Of a stretch of 64,000 nt of DNA, positions 31,090 through 42,606 are shown piece after piece. A model generated the notes under the pieces. The model did not search any database, was not told where the DNA came from, and was given only the letters and a program-made list of their open reading frames with translations. Source of the DNA: Oreohelix idahoensis. Its lineage: Eukaryota > Mollusca > Gastropoda > Stylommatophora > Oreohelicidae. Made by a program: the position numbers and the translations under genes. Numbering within the stretch: the first letter of the stretch is position 1; every line of letters begins with the position of its first letter. The stretch spans positions 310,001 through 374,000 of the forward strand of contig JAMPIV010022938.1 in NCBI GenBank assembly GCA_024509875.1, written 5' to 3'.

Positions 31090-33447
31090 CATATTATACA
31101 TACTCGACGGCACTAAAGATAAAGATTACCCACGTTTTCGAACCATCCTGTGTGCTATCTGTTAAGGTACAAATCTGGCCACTGAAACCTGGTGAAGTGT
31201 GCTGCAACCAACAATGACTGACAGACAGCAACAAACTCCGAATTTATAATTGTTAAACAATTAACATTCCCAAAGAAAGTGATATTAGATACATAATTAT
31301 TCTCCGCTAACAATGCATATGAATATATAACATGGCTATACTTCACCTGTAGCCACATAGCATTACGAAAACCAGTAAATTAGCATTTTCATCTGTTGTC
31401 TACAAGAAGGCTGACGTCCATCAACCCCGGATGAATGAAACAAGTCGCATTTGTGAAGTCGTAAAATAAATGCTAAGTATATAGTATACTCTGTTATTTG
31501 TTAAATTAACATATGCAATTTAGAAACGGCATTGCTTACTTATATTATTTTGCTACCCCACAAATATTATATCTTGTTGGACTTTATGACAACCATGTGT
31601 TGATTTGTTTTTAAAACATTTGTATTGGTTTACGACTTAAAATTAAAAACTCCAAGAGTAAGATAAAACACACGTTACTGAACAAAATATACCTAAAACT
31701 TAATCATTGCATCATTTGTAATGTACTACGTGACCATTTGCATATTTATTTTCCACATTTTGAGTCAATTATTTATTCAGTATTATAAATACATTGTCAG
31801 TGGTTTTTGATATTAACAAAGAATTGAAGCGTGCCAAAGAAGCCAGGAAAAGAATAGACATTACTACCAAATTAACAATATATACTTTCATACTTTCCAC
31901 ATTATCTATGAGATCGACTGGGGTGGGGGAAGAGGTGGAAATATTAAAGATAGTCAGAATCACACATAATGAAAATATTTGTAGCATTTAATAATAAAAA
32001 AAAAGAAGAAGAAAACGGTAAAAGAGAACATTTGGAAGACCAAAAATAAATATCATGAACATAATAAGATTTTAAAAGAGCGTGAATAAGTTGAATAAGG
32101 TATCTTCTCTCCCTCTCTGCTCTCAACTTTCTCAATTTCCATCAATATTGCTGATTTATTTTAACGTTCCCCTTTTCATACTATGCAAAGAAAAAGTGGG
32201 TTGCCTTTTTCTAAAGTATATAATAAGCGTCCTGATACATTGGCTTCTTTCAAGACATTGGCCTCGTTCAGAACATTCTCTTTTGACTTAATAGCTATCC
32301 ATGGCATTCTTGATATTCTTCTATAACACCACATCTATAGCTCTAAGGCTACAACTAGAGAGAAACAGTATTCATTCATGTATAACCCTTCAGCTACATG
32401 AGGAGCATAGGCCTTCAACAAAAATGTAAACTTTCCTGTCGAGTGTCACCGTTCAAGGTCTTTCCATATCTTCTGATCCCTTTCCTATCTGTCTCTAGTT
32501 CCCTGCTCCATGTTTATTTTTGGCTTCCCTCTGCGTCTCTTACCCTGATTATTCTAGAACAAGCACCGCCTTGTAATGCTATATACAAGTTTCCCCAGTA
32601 TGAGTCCTGGCCAATATCAACACCTTCTTCTGACCTCTTATTTCACTGGCGCATCTTTGGCTCTTGCTATCAGTTCCACATTAGTGATCCTGTCATAGAA
32701 ATAAACAAGGAGGGAACCCTGAGGCCTTTGGTTAGTAAATAATAAACCAAAATAGGTAAATAGTAGGCACTCATAAGACAGAAAGAAGGAGGACACAAGA
32801 AAATAGAAAAGTAACAGAAGTGATAGGCTTACCAGGTGGTGTAGTGAGTTTAGGCACGAGAAGAAGCTGAAGTTGCAGTTTCAGGTGCCAGCTAGCCGCA
32901 AGGTGTAAAAAGGGCAGCTTTGTAAGTTCACCCTTGCTGATTCTACAGAATCCTGTCCAGGATGTGACAAGCTTATATGTCTTTACACAGGTGGCAGCTA
33001 TAATTCCTCACAAAAACTTAATTTGCCCCAGCAGACTTTAGATGGCAGGGAATAGACAGTAACGATGCACGCCTTGGACTTTGTGATTTGGTACTGTGAT
33101 TTTATTTTTCAATAGGCCCCATTAGTCCTCTCTAGATGATTATTTATGTTGTTATGAGACCATTCTTCTTCTCTCTGTAATTTTGTCCTATAACTAATTG
33201 AGTTTAGTCTTCTTCTCTTGGTAATTAATTGCGTTTTCTGGAGGGATTACTGTAGGTTTAAGTTTATACTCACACCAGTTTTCTTTTCTCTAAAGTAATT
33301 GCGTACAAGTAGTCGTATTTCCTTTGTTAAAATAATCGCGGTCATTTTATTGTATTTACTAGGCGTTATAGTTATTTTAGGCTGGGTAGATTTTTCACCT
33401 CGGATGAAACCGAAAAACCCGCACCTACCCAGGTAAATTGGGGGTGG
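31090..33447. other. Spacer
   Basis: About 2.4 kb without a gene I can support. Short open frames have no domains. No tandem repeat is evident. Confidence 0.4.
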
Positions 33448-33452
33448 GTGGG
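33448..33452. repeat. Target-site duplication (GTGGG), left
   Basis: Matches 42602-42606 exactly, on the far side of the LTR element. Confidence 0.8.
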
Positions 33453-33768
33453 TGTCACGAAATGGATTTAGGACTAGAGACTGTCTACATATAGTGACAA
33501 GACAATAGTAAGAAGAAAGACTGAAATGATAGATTCAGATAGAAATATAGTGCAAAAATGTGAAAGTTGAGACCATTGGCTCCGAGGTTGAGAACCGAGG
33601 TTGATTCTTTCCTCGCCACTTCGGACGTTTAAATTGCTATGGCCTCGAACCACCTCTAACTACCCTATGGGGATAAGGTTCAATTAAGATTCACAAACAC
33701 CAAGGTACAGACAACATATAGCTACTGTACTAAAAGAAATGACTGATGCCAGCTACAATTTATACAAG

Positions 33769-33774
33769 TTTATT
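33769..33774 (-). promoter_or_regulatory. LTR poly(A) signal AATAAA (repeated at 40042-40047)
   Basis: In the sense orientation GTATAATAAACTTG lies about 320 bp before the end of the LTR, a suitable place for 3' end formation. An identical copy occurs in the other LTR. Confidence 0.45.
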
Positions 33775-35787
33775 ATACACCTATACACAAACTCATATAC
33801 ATGTCAAAATACATGAAGTGCGAGGATGCACACCTGAAACAAAATCAAGCACAGTTAAAAAATGCATCAACCCCAACCCTTCTCCCACAATTGCAACCTG
33901 TATGGAGAAAGAAGGTAAGGTTAACTGAAATGAACTACACTGCACTTGATGTCGCCTACACTCCAAACTAGCTGTTCTAAATTCTAACTCTAACTCTAAG
34001 TCCACTGATAGCTGGAACGACTGCGAAGTGACTACACAATCTCTGCACAGACTTCGGTTCTACACAGCCTATCCTGGAATCTCCTGAACACAACTAACTG
34101 CACCTCTAAACTTCAGCAGCTGTCCTCTGCTATGATTCACCAAAACTAACAGTTCTGCCTATCTGTGCTAACTTCAGTAGAGAGAATGTTTACCCTATCT
34201 CTCTCCACTAACTCTGGAATTTATGACTGAGGTTTAACAGAACCCCACTGGATTCTGGACTGGAACTGTAGCTGACTTCTACCACTCTGAAATTACCTGC
34301 CCGAGTACCTATAACTGGGCCGTCGGCTTTATTATGGCCGTGAAGAAACGAACACAAAATTACCACAACGCTGGCAGCCTGCCAAATCTGCGTGTGTAAC
34401 GAGCGTCAGAGCTCAGGATTTATCCACAAAAATCCTATTCGCTGGAAAATGTCTTCCCCTGGCTGGGAAAACGTATTTTCTTCCTCTCCTTCCACTACTG
34501 GCAACTAACGTAAAACCCTTGCGGTTCTGCGAATGCCCCAACTTTGCCGTGGGAGAAATTTTGTGGTCTCAAAATTCCGCTCTCATTCCCACAAAAAGCC
34601 GGCACCTGCTGTTTAGACAAAAGCAAAAACAACAGCTAAACAAAACGTTAATACTCTATTACAATTAACAATTAACTTCCTGACAAACCCTTAAGTCTTT
34701 AACACTTAAGTCTCCCCCGTCTATAATCAATACAGCTCCCCTACTCTCTCCCGTTATGCACCACCATACAAAATCATGCAAACAAAGTCCGCTCCCCCAT
34801 TGAGCTCCCTTCTCTACCTGAGCCCACAAGGTAAACATTGGCTAACCCAGATCGCTTGTTCTGCCTGACTAACTCTGAGCAACAACAATATTTTCAATGG
34901 CCCGTCTGGGCAGACGTACTGTGGCCTACTTCTTACGCTGACACTAATGCCGTAATGTTTACACAACTAAAACTAGCCTTCTCTAGGAATTCCTAAAATT
35001 CCCGTCAATAATAGTAATCACATTCAAAATGTAATACAAAATAATTCCCTTAACATAAATAAATTTCATCTCCATCTTCTGAATACACAGAATAACAAAG
35101 CACAATCAATAACCTATAACCCTGTTTACGCTAGCATCTACATGCCGTCAAAAGTTATACATAATGGTTATCAATTAAATCTCAGTAGTTACAACACGTG
35201 GTTACAATTTTATGACCACGTGCTTCTCTCCCCCTCGTCCCTCTGAACATCGTATCAATAAAGATACCGTAACCACGCGCTCACGTGCTTCAATTAATAC
35301 CTATTCACTCCCGTCCACAGATATATGCGTAACTATATAAATAGCGAGCATCAATACTCTCACTAAAATCACAAATGAAAATACACATTACACACGCTCC
35401 CGACTATACTCTCACTAAAATCACAACTGAAAATACACATGATTCGCAGATGCGAGTTTCTCTCCCGACCGACTTTGCAATAATACAAAGCGGTGATATC
35501 TCAACATTTAAACCATGCCGCTATTCTTTCAACAAGGAATTAATTGGACCTATAAATTTTCAAGTCTATCACTAAGATCGTATTTGATGGCTCTGGCGAT
35601 GAGAATTAAATTAAACTAAAACTTCCCAAGAAACTCAAATGATCGGCTAGGACTAGAAAAATTAAATAAAGTCCTCACGCAAAAATGATGCTTACCAAAT
35701 CTCGAATGTCCTACTGAAGGCAATCGACTTGACTGGCAACCGGCTTTGGCAATTTATTTTTAGAGACCGAACTTATGAAGTTCGGGC

Positions 35788-35860
35788 GTATTTATTCTCA
35801 AGCCCCCACGCGCCGACTTCATGACGTCATATGCGCGGCGTGGTTCTAAAGCCAATGGGC
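35788..35860 (-). promoter_or_regulatory. Candidate LTR promoter: CCAAT, CRE and TATA-like elements
   Basis: In sense orientation the order is CCATTGGC (35852-35859), the palindrome ATGACGTCAT (35821-35830, a CREB/ATF-type site) and GAATAAATAC (35788-35797) as a TATA-like box. The spacing is typical of a U3 promoter. The same set lies in the other LTR at about 42061-42133. Confidence 0.4.
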
Positions 35861-36329
35861 GCTCTGCATTTCAACTGCAGTTAGCTCTCCGCCAATCAGA
35901 ACCTTAGATCTTTCTGATGCAACCAGTTTCTGCTAGACAAAGAACCGGGAATTGGTCCTAGCCCTATACTGCGGAAATGAAGCAAAAATGGCCGCAAATA
36001 ATTTAACTCCCGAAAAATGCGTATATGGCCACGCAATATCTTTAAAAAAAAAAAAGACACTTGTGCAAATCCTGATCTAGCCTCTATAATCTTAATCTAG
36101 AATAATACTTTCTAATTCCCTACACCCCCATTCTAAACACATAAAGAAGAACCATAAAGCAGATGAGATCAAACTCCCTCGTGATCTCATCTTGAAAAAA
36201 CGTAAATAATAGAAGGAGAAGAAACATGGAGAAGGATTTCCTGTAATCCCTCCTAAAAATAGTGAACAAAATGCAAGGAGAAAAAGACATGGGCCATTTG
36301 AAAGACAGAATCTCAGTACTTTCGTCACA

Positions 36330-36346
36330 TCACTCCCCCCTTTCAA
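36330..36346 (-). promoter_or_regulatory. Polypurine tract
   Basis: The complement reads GAAAGGGGGGAGTGA immediately before the 3' LTR, where plus-strand DNA synthesis is primed in LTR elements. It fixes the orientation of the element. Confidence 0.85.
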
Positions 36347-36433
36347 AGATTGAGCAACGATCTCCTTACTGAAATCTCTGTGTTTCACACTGGCCCTTAA
36401 CTCTGTCTACAAGGCTGTCTGTCCTTACCCCTC

Positions 36434-39286
36434 CTATTCAGTGTTCTTCGACCTTCCTCTTTTGCGTTTCCTCCTTCTTCCTCTCCTAGAATGAGCTCCT
36501 ATGCTCCGTTGGGAGAGTTGATTTCTCTTCGGACCTGTGCCGTCTAATGGCGGGTCGGAACTTTCCCTTGCTATGACCGTCAAAAGGCTGTCCTGGTCAG
36601 CTGATGTGACCGACGGGCGCTGTGGCGACCTGGCGATGACGACTTCCTCGCTGCGCGTCAGCGGGGTTGTGACTGCTGGTACCGTGCGAGAACGATGCAA
36701 TGTCTCGGGTTCCTCTGGTGTAGGGCCTCCGATTTCTTGCTGGGTGTCTATTGGATCCTCACTGATCTCAATAGCTTCTACCTTTGGAGAAAGGTAGGTA
36801 AGATCTGCCCCTGGCAGTGGTTCTGGATTCGCTCTTCCCCTACCAATCTGAAGCGGGACAGAGCTCTCCAATATAGCTCCTTGCAAATGCGTAAGGTCGC
36901 TTTTCTCACTCTTTTCTGGCCTGAAAAGTTGGTGAGATGAAAATGTAGACCACGGGAGCTCTCCGTCTAACACCCTGGTTCTACCTTCAACCTTGCCCTC
37001 CCCTGTGAGAGTTACTGGCGTCAGTTGGAATGTGTCCTGCAGTGACACTTGACGGTTTAAGATCCCGTTAGATCGCGGAGAATCTGAGTTAAAGCTCTCA
37101 GTGACTGGTTCCAATGTTCCGTGAAACAAATTGGAAAAGATAGCCAATTTTTCAGGCTGCTCGTTACAAGAGTCGTTTCCTGTAAACGAGATACGAGAGT
37201 TGTGGGGCCCATCTCCGTCTATAGGCAAACGGATACTCAGATCACTGTCCTCCTCCGTTTGAGTAAAGTGCTGGTCGGATGGGGCTCCAGGGCTGGTTGG
37301 AACTATATGCTCGCTCAGACCGCTATCTTGTGCCCTATGAAGATGGCGCTGGTCGTTGACATATGTAATACCGCTCTTGTCAGTATGTTCCTCACTTGAG
37401 GAAGCTAATACCATCGGGGGCCTAATTCCCGACAACAAAGAGTGTACTTCCGGAATCAGAGGCGTCTTCACCACTGTTTGGCCGGTTGGCTGAACAGGGC
37501 TGGCAGGCGAATTTGCCTCTGCAATTAACATACCGCTGTCGTCGGAGGCATTGAACCTCTCCTTAGCACGACAGTTATGTTCGAGCTCTCTCGGGGCTTC
37601 GTGAATTAGGGGTTCTCCTTTTTCACGTTTCTGGCCTGCAGTAGGCCCCCTTGCATCAGCAAGGATCGGTGTGGTCGGGTTCCCCAAAACTAAATATGGG
37701 TTGCCAAGAATGAAGTCATAGGCTGGCTGAGCCATCACAGCTGCCTTGATCGTGCCAGACACAAACTTACATTTCACTTCAATGTTGGCGACCGGAAAGC
37801 ACTGTGAAGTCCCTTTCCTTAAAACTCCACCAATATTGACCTTTTCCTTAGTCATCTGCCAAGGCTTCACCAGATGTCGGGCGACTATGCTGGGGTATGT
37901 AAGCCCGCTGTCAAATAAGCATGTTGTCCCCGTCCCGTTCACTTCGGCTGGTCCGCTGTTGGAAAACAACTTCTCTGACTGGAAGGGTTTCCACTTCTTC
38001 CCTTGTTTCACCCTCACAGGCCTTAAACAAGCCACCTGATGAGCGGGTTGTTTGTTTGGGCACCGTGTTGTCCACTGAGAAGTAGTCCGACAGAACCTAC
38101 AATATCTCTCATTTTCTCCCCGGTTCCTGACGGGTTCATGAGAAGTCGGCCCCTGTGTTCTGTTAGGCGGCTGGGAGCGCATGTTATGACTGGGAGGGGG
38201 CTCCTTGCGAGACGGCCCTTGCGGTTGGTGAGCTGAAGAGGAAGGCGAATGTGATGAAGATGCTCCTTTGTCCGGGGCTGGCAGGTCAGGGTGTTTTCTT
38301 TTCTGGCCCAGTACTTCGGCCTGGGCCGTCTGGAACCTTTCTGCAAATAGAATTATCTGGTCCAGTTGCTGTGCGCCCTGCTCCGCCAGGTACTTCCTTA
38401 AGTCCGGAGACATGTTGGCCTTTATCTGTTCGCACAGGATGAGCTCTTCGAGTCCTTCAAACGATTTAGCCAAACCCGACAACTCTCTCCAGCGAGTGAG
38501 GTAATTCCTCAGCCTCTCCGCGAACTGGGGAAAACTTTCTCCTTTCTCCAGTCGACTTTCCCTAAACATCGTTTGGCACTTCCGTGGAGTCCATTGGAAT
38601 CGCTGTAACAGGGCGTTCCGCAGAGCCTCAAAGTTACCTTGGTCATCTACCAGCATCTTGCTATAGACCTCATACGCATGTCCTCTTAGAGATTGAGATA
38701 ATTTGAGACACCAAAGACTATCATCCAGCCCGTATGCCTTTGCCATCCGTTCAAATTTTTCTAAAAATACCTCAATTTTCTCATTCCCGTTAGGAAAAGA
38801 GTCCATCGGAAAATTCATGGCTGCCATCCGGGGCCCTCCGTTTCCTGAGGTGTCTGTTGCCCCTGCTCCGGGAGAATCTCCGTTAGCCGAACTGCCTTCC
38901 GAAGATCGGTACTGCAGTTCCAGTGAACGCAGGGCAAGTTCATGCTGTCTCTCTGCTGCCTTCTCCCTCTCTTGGGCTTCCCTCTGTGCTAACTTCTCCT
39001 GGGCTTCCCTCTGTGCTATCTTCTCCTGGGCTTCCCTCTCTGCTTTTCTCTCTTCTGCCTGTCGGGTCTTCTCTTCTTTCTCCGCTTCCAATTTACGCAG
39101 GTCTTTCTCCGCTTCCCTTTTCTCTCTCTCCATCTGCCGGTCCTGTTCCCTCATAATGTAAGCCCTAGTCTCGGCCTCATTCATCCCCATGCTTTTAGCT
39201 GCATCCTTCCATGCAGTAAGTAGCTTGACCAATTCAGCCATCTTACCTGACAAATCAGCAGTACTCACAACGAGGGGAAATGACAA
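36434..39286 (-). CDS. Gag-protease polyprotein with long unknown C-terminal extension
   Basis: 950 codons, uninterrupted. Residues 45-125 are a highly charged coiled coil with repeated REAQEK units. Residues 160-330 form a helical capsid-like region (FLEKFERMAKAYG, LRGHAYEVYSKM, FPQFAERLRNYLTRW, EQGAQQLDQIILFAERF) of the kind related to SCAN domains. Residues 396-409 are a zinc-knuckle-like C-x2-C-x4-Q-x4-C, with Gln where His is expected. Residues 455-535 resemble a retroviral aspartic protease (CLFDSG with catalytic D459, then YDFILGNPYL). Residues 536-950 match nothing I know, are probably disordered, and end in a basic SRRGRRRKRKRGRSKNTE. The start could also be the Met at residue 16. 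The product would assemble particles and process itself. Confidence 0.85.
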   Translation of the reverse strand: MSFPLVVSTADLSGKMAELVKLLTAWKDAAKSMGMNEAETRAYIMREQDRQMEREKREAEKDLRKLEAEKEEKTRQAEERKAEREAQEKIAQREAQEKLAQREAQEREKAAERQHELALRSLELQYRSSEGSSANGDSPGAGATDTSGNGGPRMAAMNFPMDSFPNGNEKIEVFLEKFERMAKAYGLDDSLWCLKLSQSLRGHAYEVYSKMLVDDQGNFEALRNALLQRFQWTPRKCQTMFRESRLEKGESFPQFAERLRNYLTRWRELSGLAKSFEGLEELILCEQIKANMSPDLRKYLAEQGAQQLDQIILFAERFQTAQAEVLGQKRKHPDLPAPDKGASSSHSPSSSAHQPQGPSRKEPPPSHNMRSQPPNRTQGPTSHEPVRNRGENERYCRFCRTTSQWTTRCPNKQPAHQVACLRPVRVKQGKKWKPFQSEKLFSNSGPAEVNGTGTTCLFDSGLTYPSIVARHLVKPWQMTKEKVNIGGVLRKGTSQCFPVANIEVKCKFVSGTIKAAVMAQPAYDFILGNPYLVLGNPTTPILADARGPTAGQKREKGEPLIHEAPRELEHNCRAKERFNASDDSGMLIAEANSPASPVQPTGQTVVKTPLIPEVHSLLSGIRPPMVLASSSEEHTDKSGITYVNDQRHLHRAQDSGLSEHIVPTSPGAPSDQHFTQTEEDSDLSIRLPIDGDGPHNSRISFTGNDSCNEQPEKLAIFSNLFHGTLEPVTESFNSDSPRSNGILNRQVSLQDTFQLTPVTLTGEGKVEGRTRVLDGELPWSTFSSHQLFRPEKSEKSDLTHLQGAILESSVPLQIGRGRANPEPLPGADLTYLSPKVEAIEISEDPIDTQQEIGGPTPEEPETLHRSRTVPAVTTPLTRSEEVVIARSPQRPSVTSADQDSLLTVIARESSDPPLDGTGPKRNQLSQRSIGAHSRRGRRRKRKRGRSKNTE

Positions 39287-39619
39287 AAAAGGAACAAGAA
39301 AAATTTACTGTTACCTACTAGGAATATGTTGTCGCAAAAACCCGCACTCAGACTAGCACCAAGTCTGACTAATAACTACCTGAAAAAAATTCAAGTTATC
39401 CAGCTACCCAAAACCCGAATTTACTTTCCTGTCAAGAAAAAAATTCAATTAGCCATCAATTACCTCTAAGTCATAAACAACCTTACTACAACTATCATCT
39501 AACTAACTGTAACCTGTGGAAAAAAACTTACAGCTGGATCAGTCTTAATATAGCTCAAGTCTAGGGGATATTTAAGAAATCTATTTCCAGAACTTTCTTC
39601 AGAGACAATCTATGAATCT

Positions 39620-39737
39620 AGAATTGATCCCAACAAAGATGATCCCAAGGACAACGCCACCCACTTTGTCAAGATCACAGAATTGAACGTAACAAAGATG
39701 ATTCACCGGACGATAGCACCCACTTTGTCACGAAATG
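39620..39737 (-). promoter_or_regulatory. Primer-binding region, duplicated with a 59-bp period
   Basis: Just inside the 5' LTR the sense strand reads AAGTGGGTGCTATCGTCC. TGG at the fourth base is a plausible primer-binding start, but I cannot name the tRNA. The unit from AGAATTG (39620 and 39679) to CACCCACTTTGTCA is present twice, including the TTTGTCA of the LTR edge. Confidence 0.45.
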
Positions 39738-42601
39738 GATTTAGGACTAGAGACTGTCTACATATAGTGACAAGACAATAGTAAGAAGAAAGACTGAAAT
39801 GATAGATTCAGATAGAAATATAGTGCAAAAATGTGAAAGTTGAGACCATTGGCTCCGAGGTTGAGAACCGAGGTTGATTCTTTCCTCGCCACTTCGGACG
39901 TTTAAATTGCTATGGCCTCGAACCACCTCTAACTACCCTATGGGGATAAGGTTCAATTAAGATTCACAAACACCTAGGTACAGACAACATATAGCTACTG
40001 TACTAAAAGAAATGACTGATGCCAGCTACAATTTATACAAGTTTATTATACACCTATACACAAACTCATATACATGTCAAAATACATGAAGTGCGAGGAT
40101 GCACACCTGAAACAAAATCAAGCACAGTTAAAAATGCATCAACCCCAACCCTTCTCCCACAATTGCAACCTGTATGGAGAAAGAAGGTAAGGTTAACTGG
40201 AATGAACTACACTGCACTTGATGTCGCCTACACTCCAAACTAGCTGTTCTAAATTCTAACTCTAACTCTAAGTCCACTGATAGCTGGAACGACTGCGAAG
40301 TGACTACACAATCTCTGCACAGACTTCGGTTCTACACAGCCTATCCTGGAATCTCCTGAACACAACTAACTGCACCTCTAAACTTCAGCAGCTGTCCTCT
40401 GCTATGATTCACCAAAACTAACAGTTCTGCCTATCTGTGCTAACTTCAGTAGAGAGAATGTTTACCCTATCTCTCTCCACTAACTCTGGAATTTATGACT
40501 GAGGTTTAACAGAACCCCACTGGATTCTGGACTGGAACTGTAGCTGACTTCTACCACTCTGAAATTACCTGCCCGAGTACCTATAACTGGGCCGTCGGCT
40601 TTATTATGGCCGTGAAGAAACGAACACAAAATTACCACAACGCTGGCAGCCTGCCAAATCTGCGTGTGTAACGAGCGTCAGAGCTCAGGATTTATCCACA
40701 AAAATCCTATTCGCTGGAAAATGTCTTCCCCTGGCTGGGAAAACGTATTTTCTTCCTCTCCTTCCACTACTGGCAACTAACGTAAAACCCTTGCGGTTCT
40801 GCGAATGCCCCAACTTTGCCGTGGGAGAAATTTTGTGGTCTCAAAATTCCGCTCTCATTCCCACAAAAAGCCGGCACCTGCTGTTTAGACAAAAGCAAAA
40901 ACAACAGCTAAACAAAACGTTAATACTCTATTACAATTAACAATTAACTTCCTGACAAACCCTTAAGTCTTTAACACTTAAGTCTCCCCCGTCTATAATC
41001 AATACAGCTCCCCTACTCTCTCCCGTTATGCACCACCATACAAAATCATGCAAACAAAGTCCGCTCCCCCATTGAGCTCCCTTCTCTACCTGAGCCCACA
41101 AGGTAAACATTGGCTAACCCAGATCGCTTGTTCTGCCTGACTAACTCTGAGCAACAACAATATTTTCAATGGTCCGTCTGGGCAGACGTACTGTGGCCTA
41201 CTTCTTACGCTGACACTAATGCCGTAATGTTTAACACAACTAAAACTAGCCTTCTCTAGGAATTCCTAAAATTCCCGTCAATAATAGTAATCACATTCAA
41301 AATGTAATACAAAATAATTCCCTTAACATAAATAAATTTCATCTCCATCTTCTGAATACACAGAATAACAAAGCACAATCAATAACCTATAACCCTGTTT
41401 ACGCTAGCATCTACATGCCGTCAAAAGTTATACATAATGGTTATCAATTAAATCTCAGTAGTTACAACACGTGGTTACAATTTTATGACCACGTGCTTCT
41501 CTCCCCCTCGTCCCTCTGAACATCGTATCAATAAAGATACCGTAACCACGCGCTCACGTGCTTCAATTAATACCTATTCACTCCCGTCCACAGATATATG
41601 CGTAACTATATAAATAGCGAGCATCAATACTCTCACTAAAATCACAAATGAAAATACACATTACACACGCTCCCGACTATACTCTCACTAAAATCACAAC
41701 TGAAAATACACATGATTCGCAGATGCGAGTTTCTCTCCCGACCGACTTTGCAATAATACAAAGCGGTGATATCTCAACATTTAAACCATGCCGCTATTCT
41801 TTCAACAAGGAATTAATTGGACCTATAAATTTTCAAGTCTATCACTAAGATCGTATTTGATGGCTCTGGCGATGAGAATTAAATTAAACTAAAACTTCCC
41901 AAGAAACTCAAATGATCGGCTAGGACTAGAAAAATTAAATAAAGTCCTCACGCAAAAATGATGCTTACCAAATCTCGAATGTCCTACTGAAGGCAATCGA
42001 CTTGACTGGCAACCGGCTTTGGCAATTTATTTTTAGAGACCGAACTTATGAAGTTCGGGCGTATTTATTCTCAAGCCCCCACGCGCCGACTTCATGACGT
42101 CATATGCGCGGCGTGGTTCTAAAGCCAATGGGCGCTCTGCATTTCAACTGCAGTTAGCTCTCCGCCAATCAGAACCTTAGATCTTTCTGATGCAACCAGT
42201 TTCTGCTAGACAAAGAACCGGGAATTGGTCCTAGCCCTATACTGCGGAAATGAAGCAAAAATGGCCGCAAATAATTTAACTCCCGAAAAATGCGTATATG
42301 GCCACGCAATATCTTTAAAAAAAAAAAGACACTTGTGCAAATCCTGATCTAGCCTCTATAATCTTAATCTAGAATAATACTTTCTAATTCCCTACACCCC
42401 CATTCTAAACACATAAAGAAGAACCATAAAGCAGATGAGATCAAACTCCCTCGTGATCTCATCTTGAAAAAACGTAAATAATAGAAGGAGAAGAAACATG
42501 GAGAAGGATTTCCTGTAATCCCTCCTAAAAATAGTGAACAAAATGCAAGGAGAAAAAGACATGGGCCATTTGAAAGACAGAATCTCAGTACTTTCGTCAC
42601 A
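39726..42601 (-). repeat. 5' LTR
   Basis: Almost identical to 33453-36329 over its whole length. The 3' edge in sense orientation adjoins the primer-binding region. Confidence 0.95.
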
Positions 42602-42606
42602 GTGGG
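42602..42606. repeat. Target-site duplication (GTGGG), right
   Basis: Partner of 33448-33452. Confidence 0.8.

Larger units (their letters stand above)
33453..36329 (-). repeat. 3' LTR
   Basis: Read in element orientation it starts TGTGACGAAAG and ends CATTTCGTGACA. The ends are imperfect inverted repeats. It contains the U3 signals listed separately. No protein is encoded; short frames in it are chance. Confidence 0.95.
33453..42601 (-). mobile_element. Young LTR retrotransposon carrying only gag-protease
   Basis: 9149 bp. Two long LTRs (2877 and 2876 bp) flank a 3.4-kb interior, with a 5-bp duplication GTGGG outside. Orientation is minus: the gag frame runs minus and a polypurine tract adjoins the left LTR. 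Comparing the LTRs by eye I find about six differences (for example CACCAAGG/CACCTAGG, GGCCCG/GGTCCG and A-run lengths), so the insertion is recent. No RT, RNase H or integrase is encoded and no space for them is left. It must depend on another element, or is a deletion derivative. The capsid-like region suggests the Gypsy/Metaviridae side; this is inference. Confidence 0.92.

Noticed and set aside
35375..35575. A 66-codon plus-strand frame conserved in both LTRs (also at 41648)
   Set aside because: Conservation is explained by recent LTR identity, and it is antisense to the element with no known domain.
36092..36388. A hydrophobic frame at the edge of the LTR, tempting as an envelope-like protein
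   Set aside because: It lies across the LTR boundary and the polypurine tract, is duplicated only as part of the LTR, and has no signal peptide or conserved motif that I can defend.
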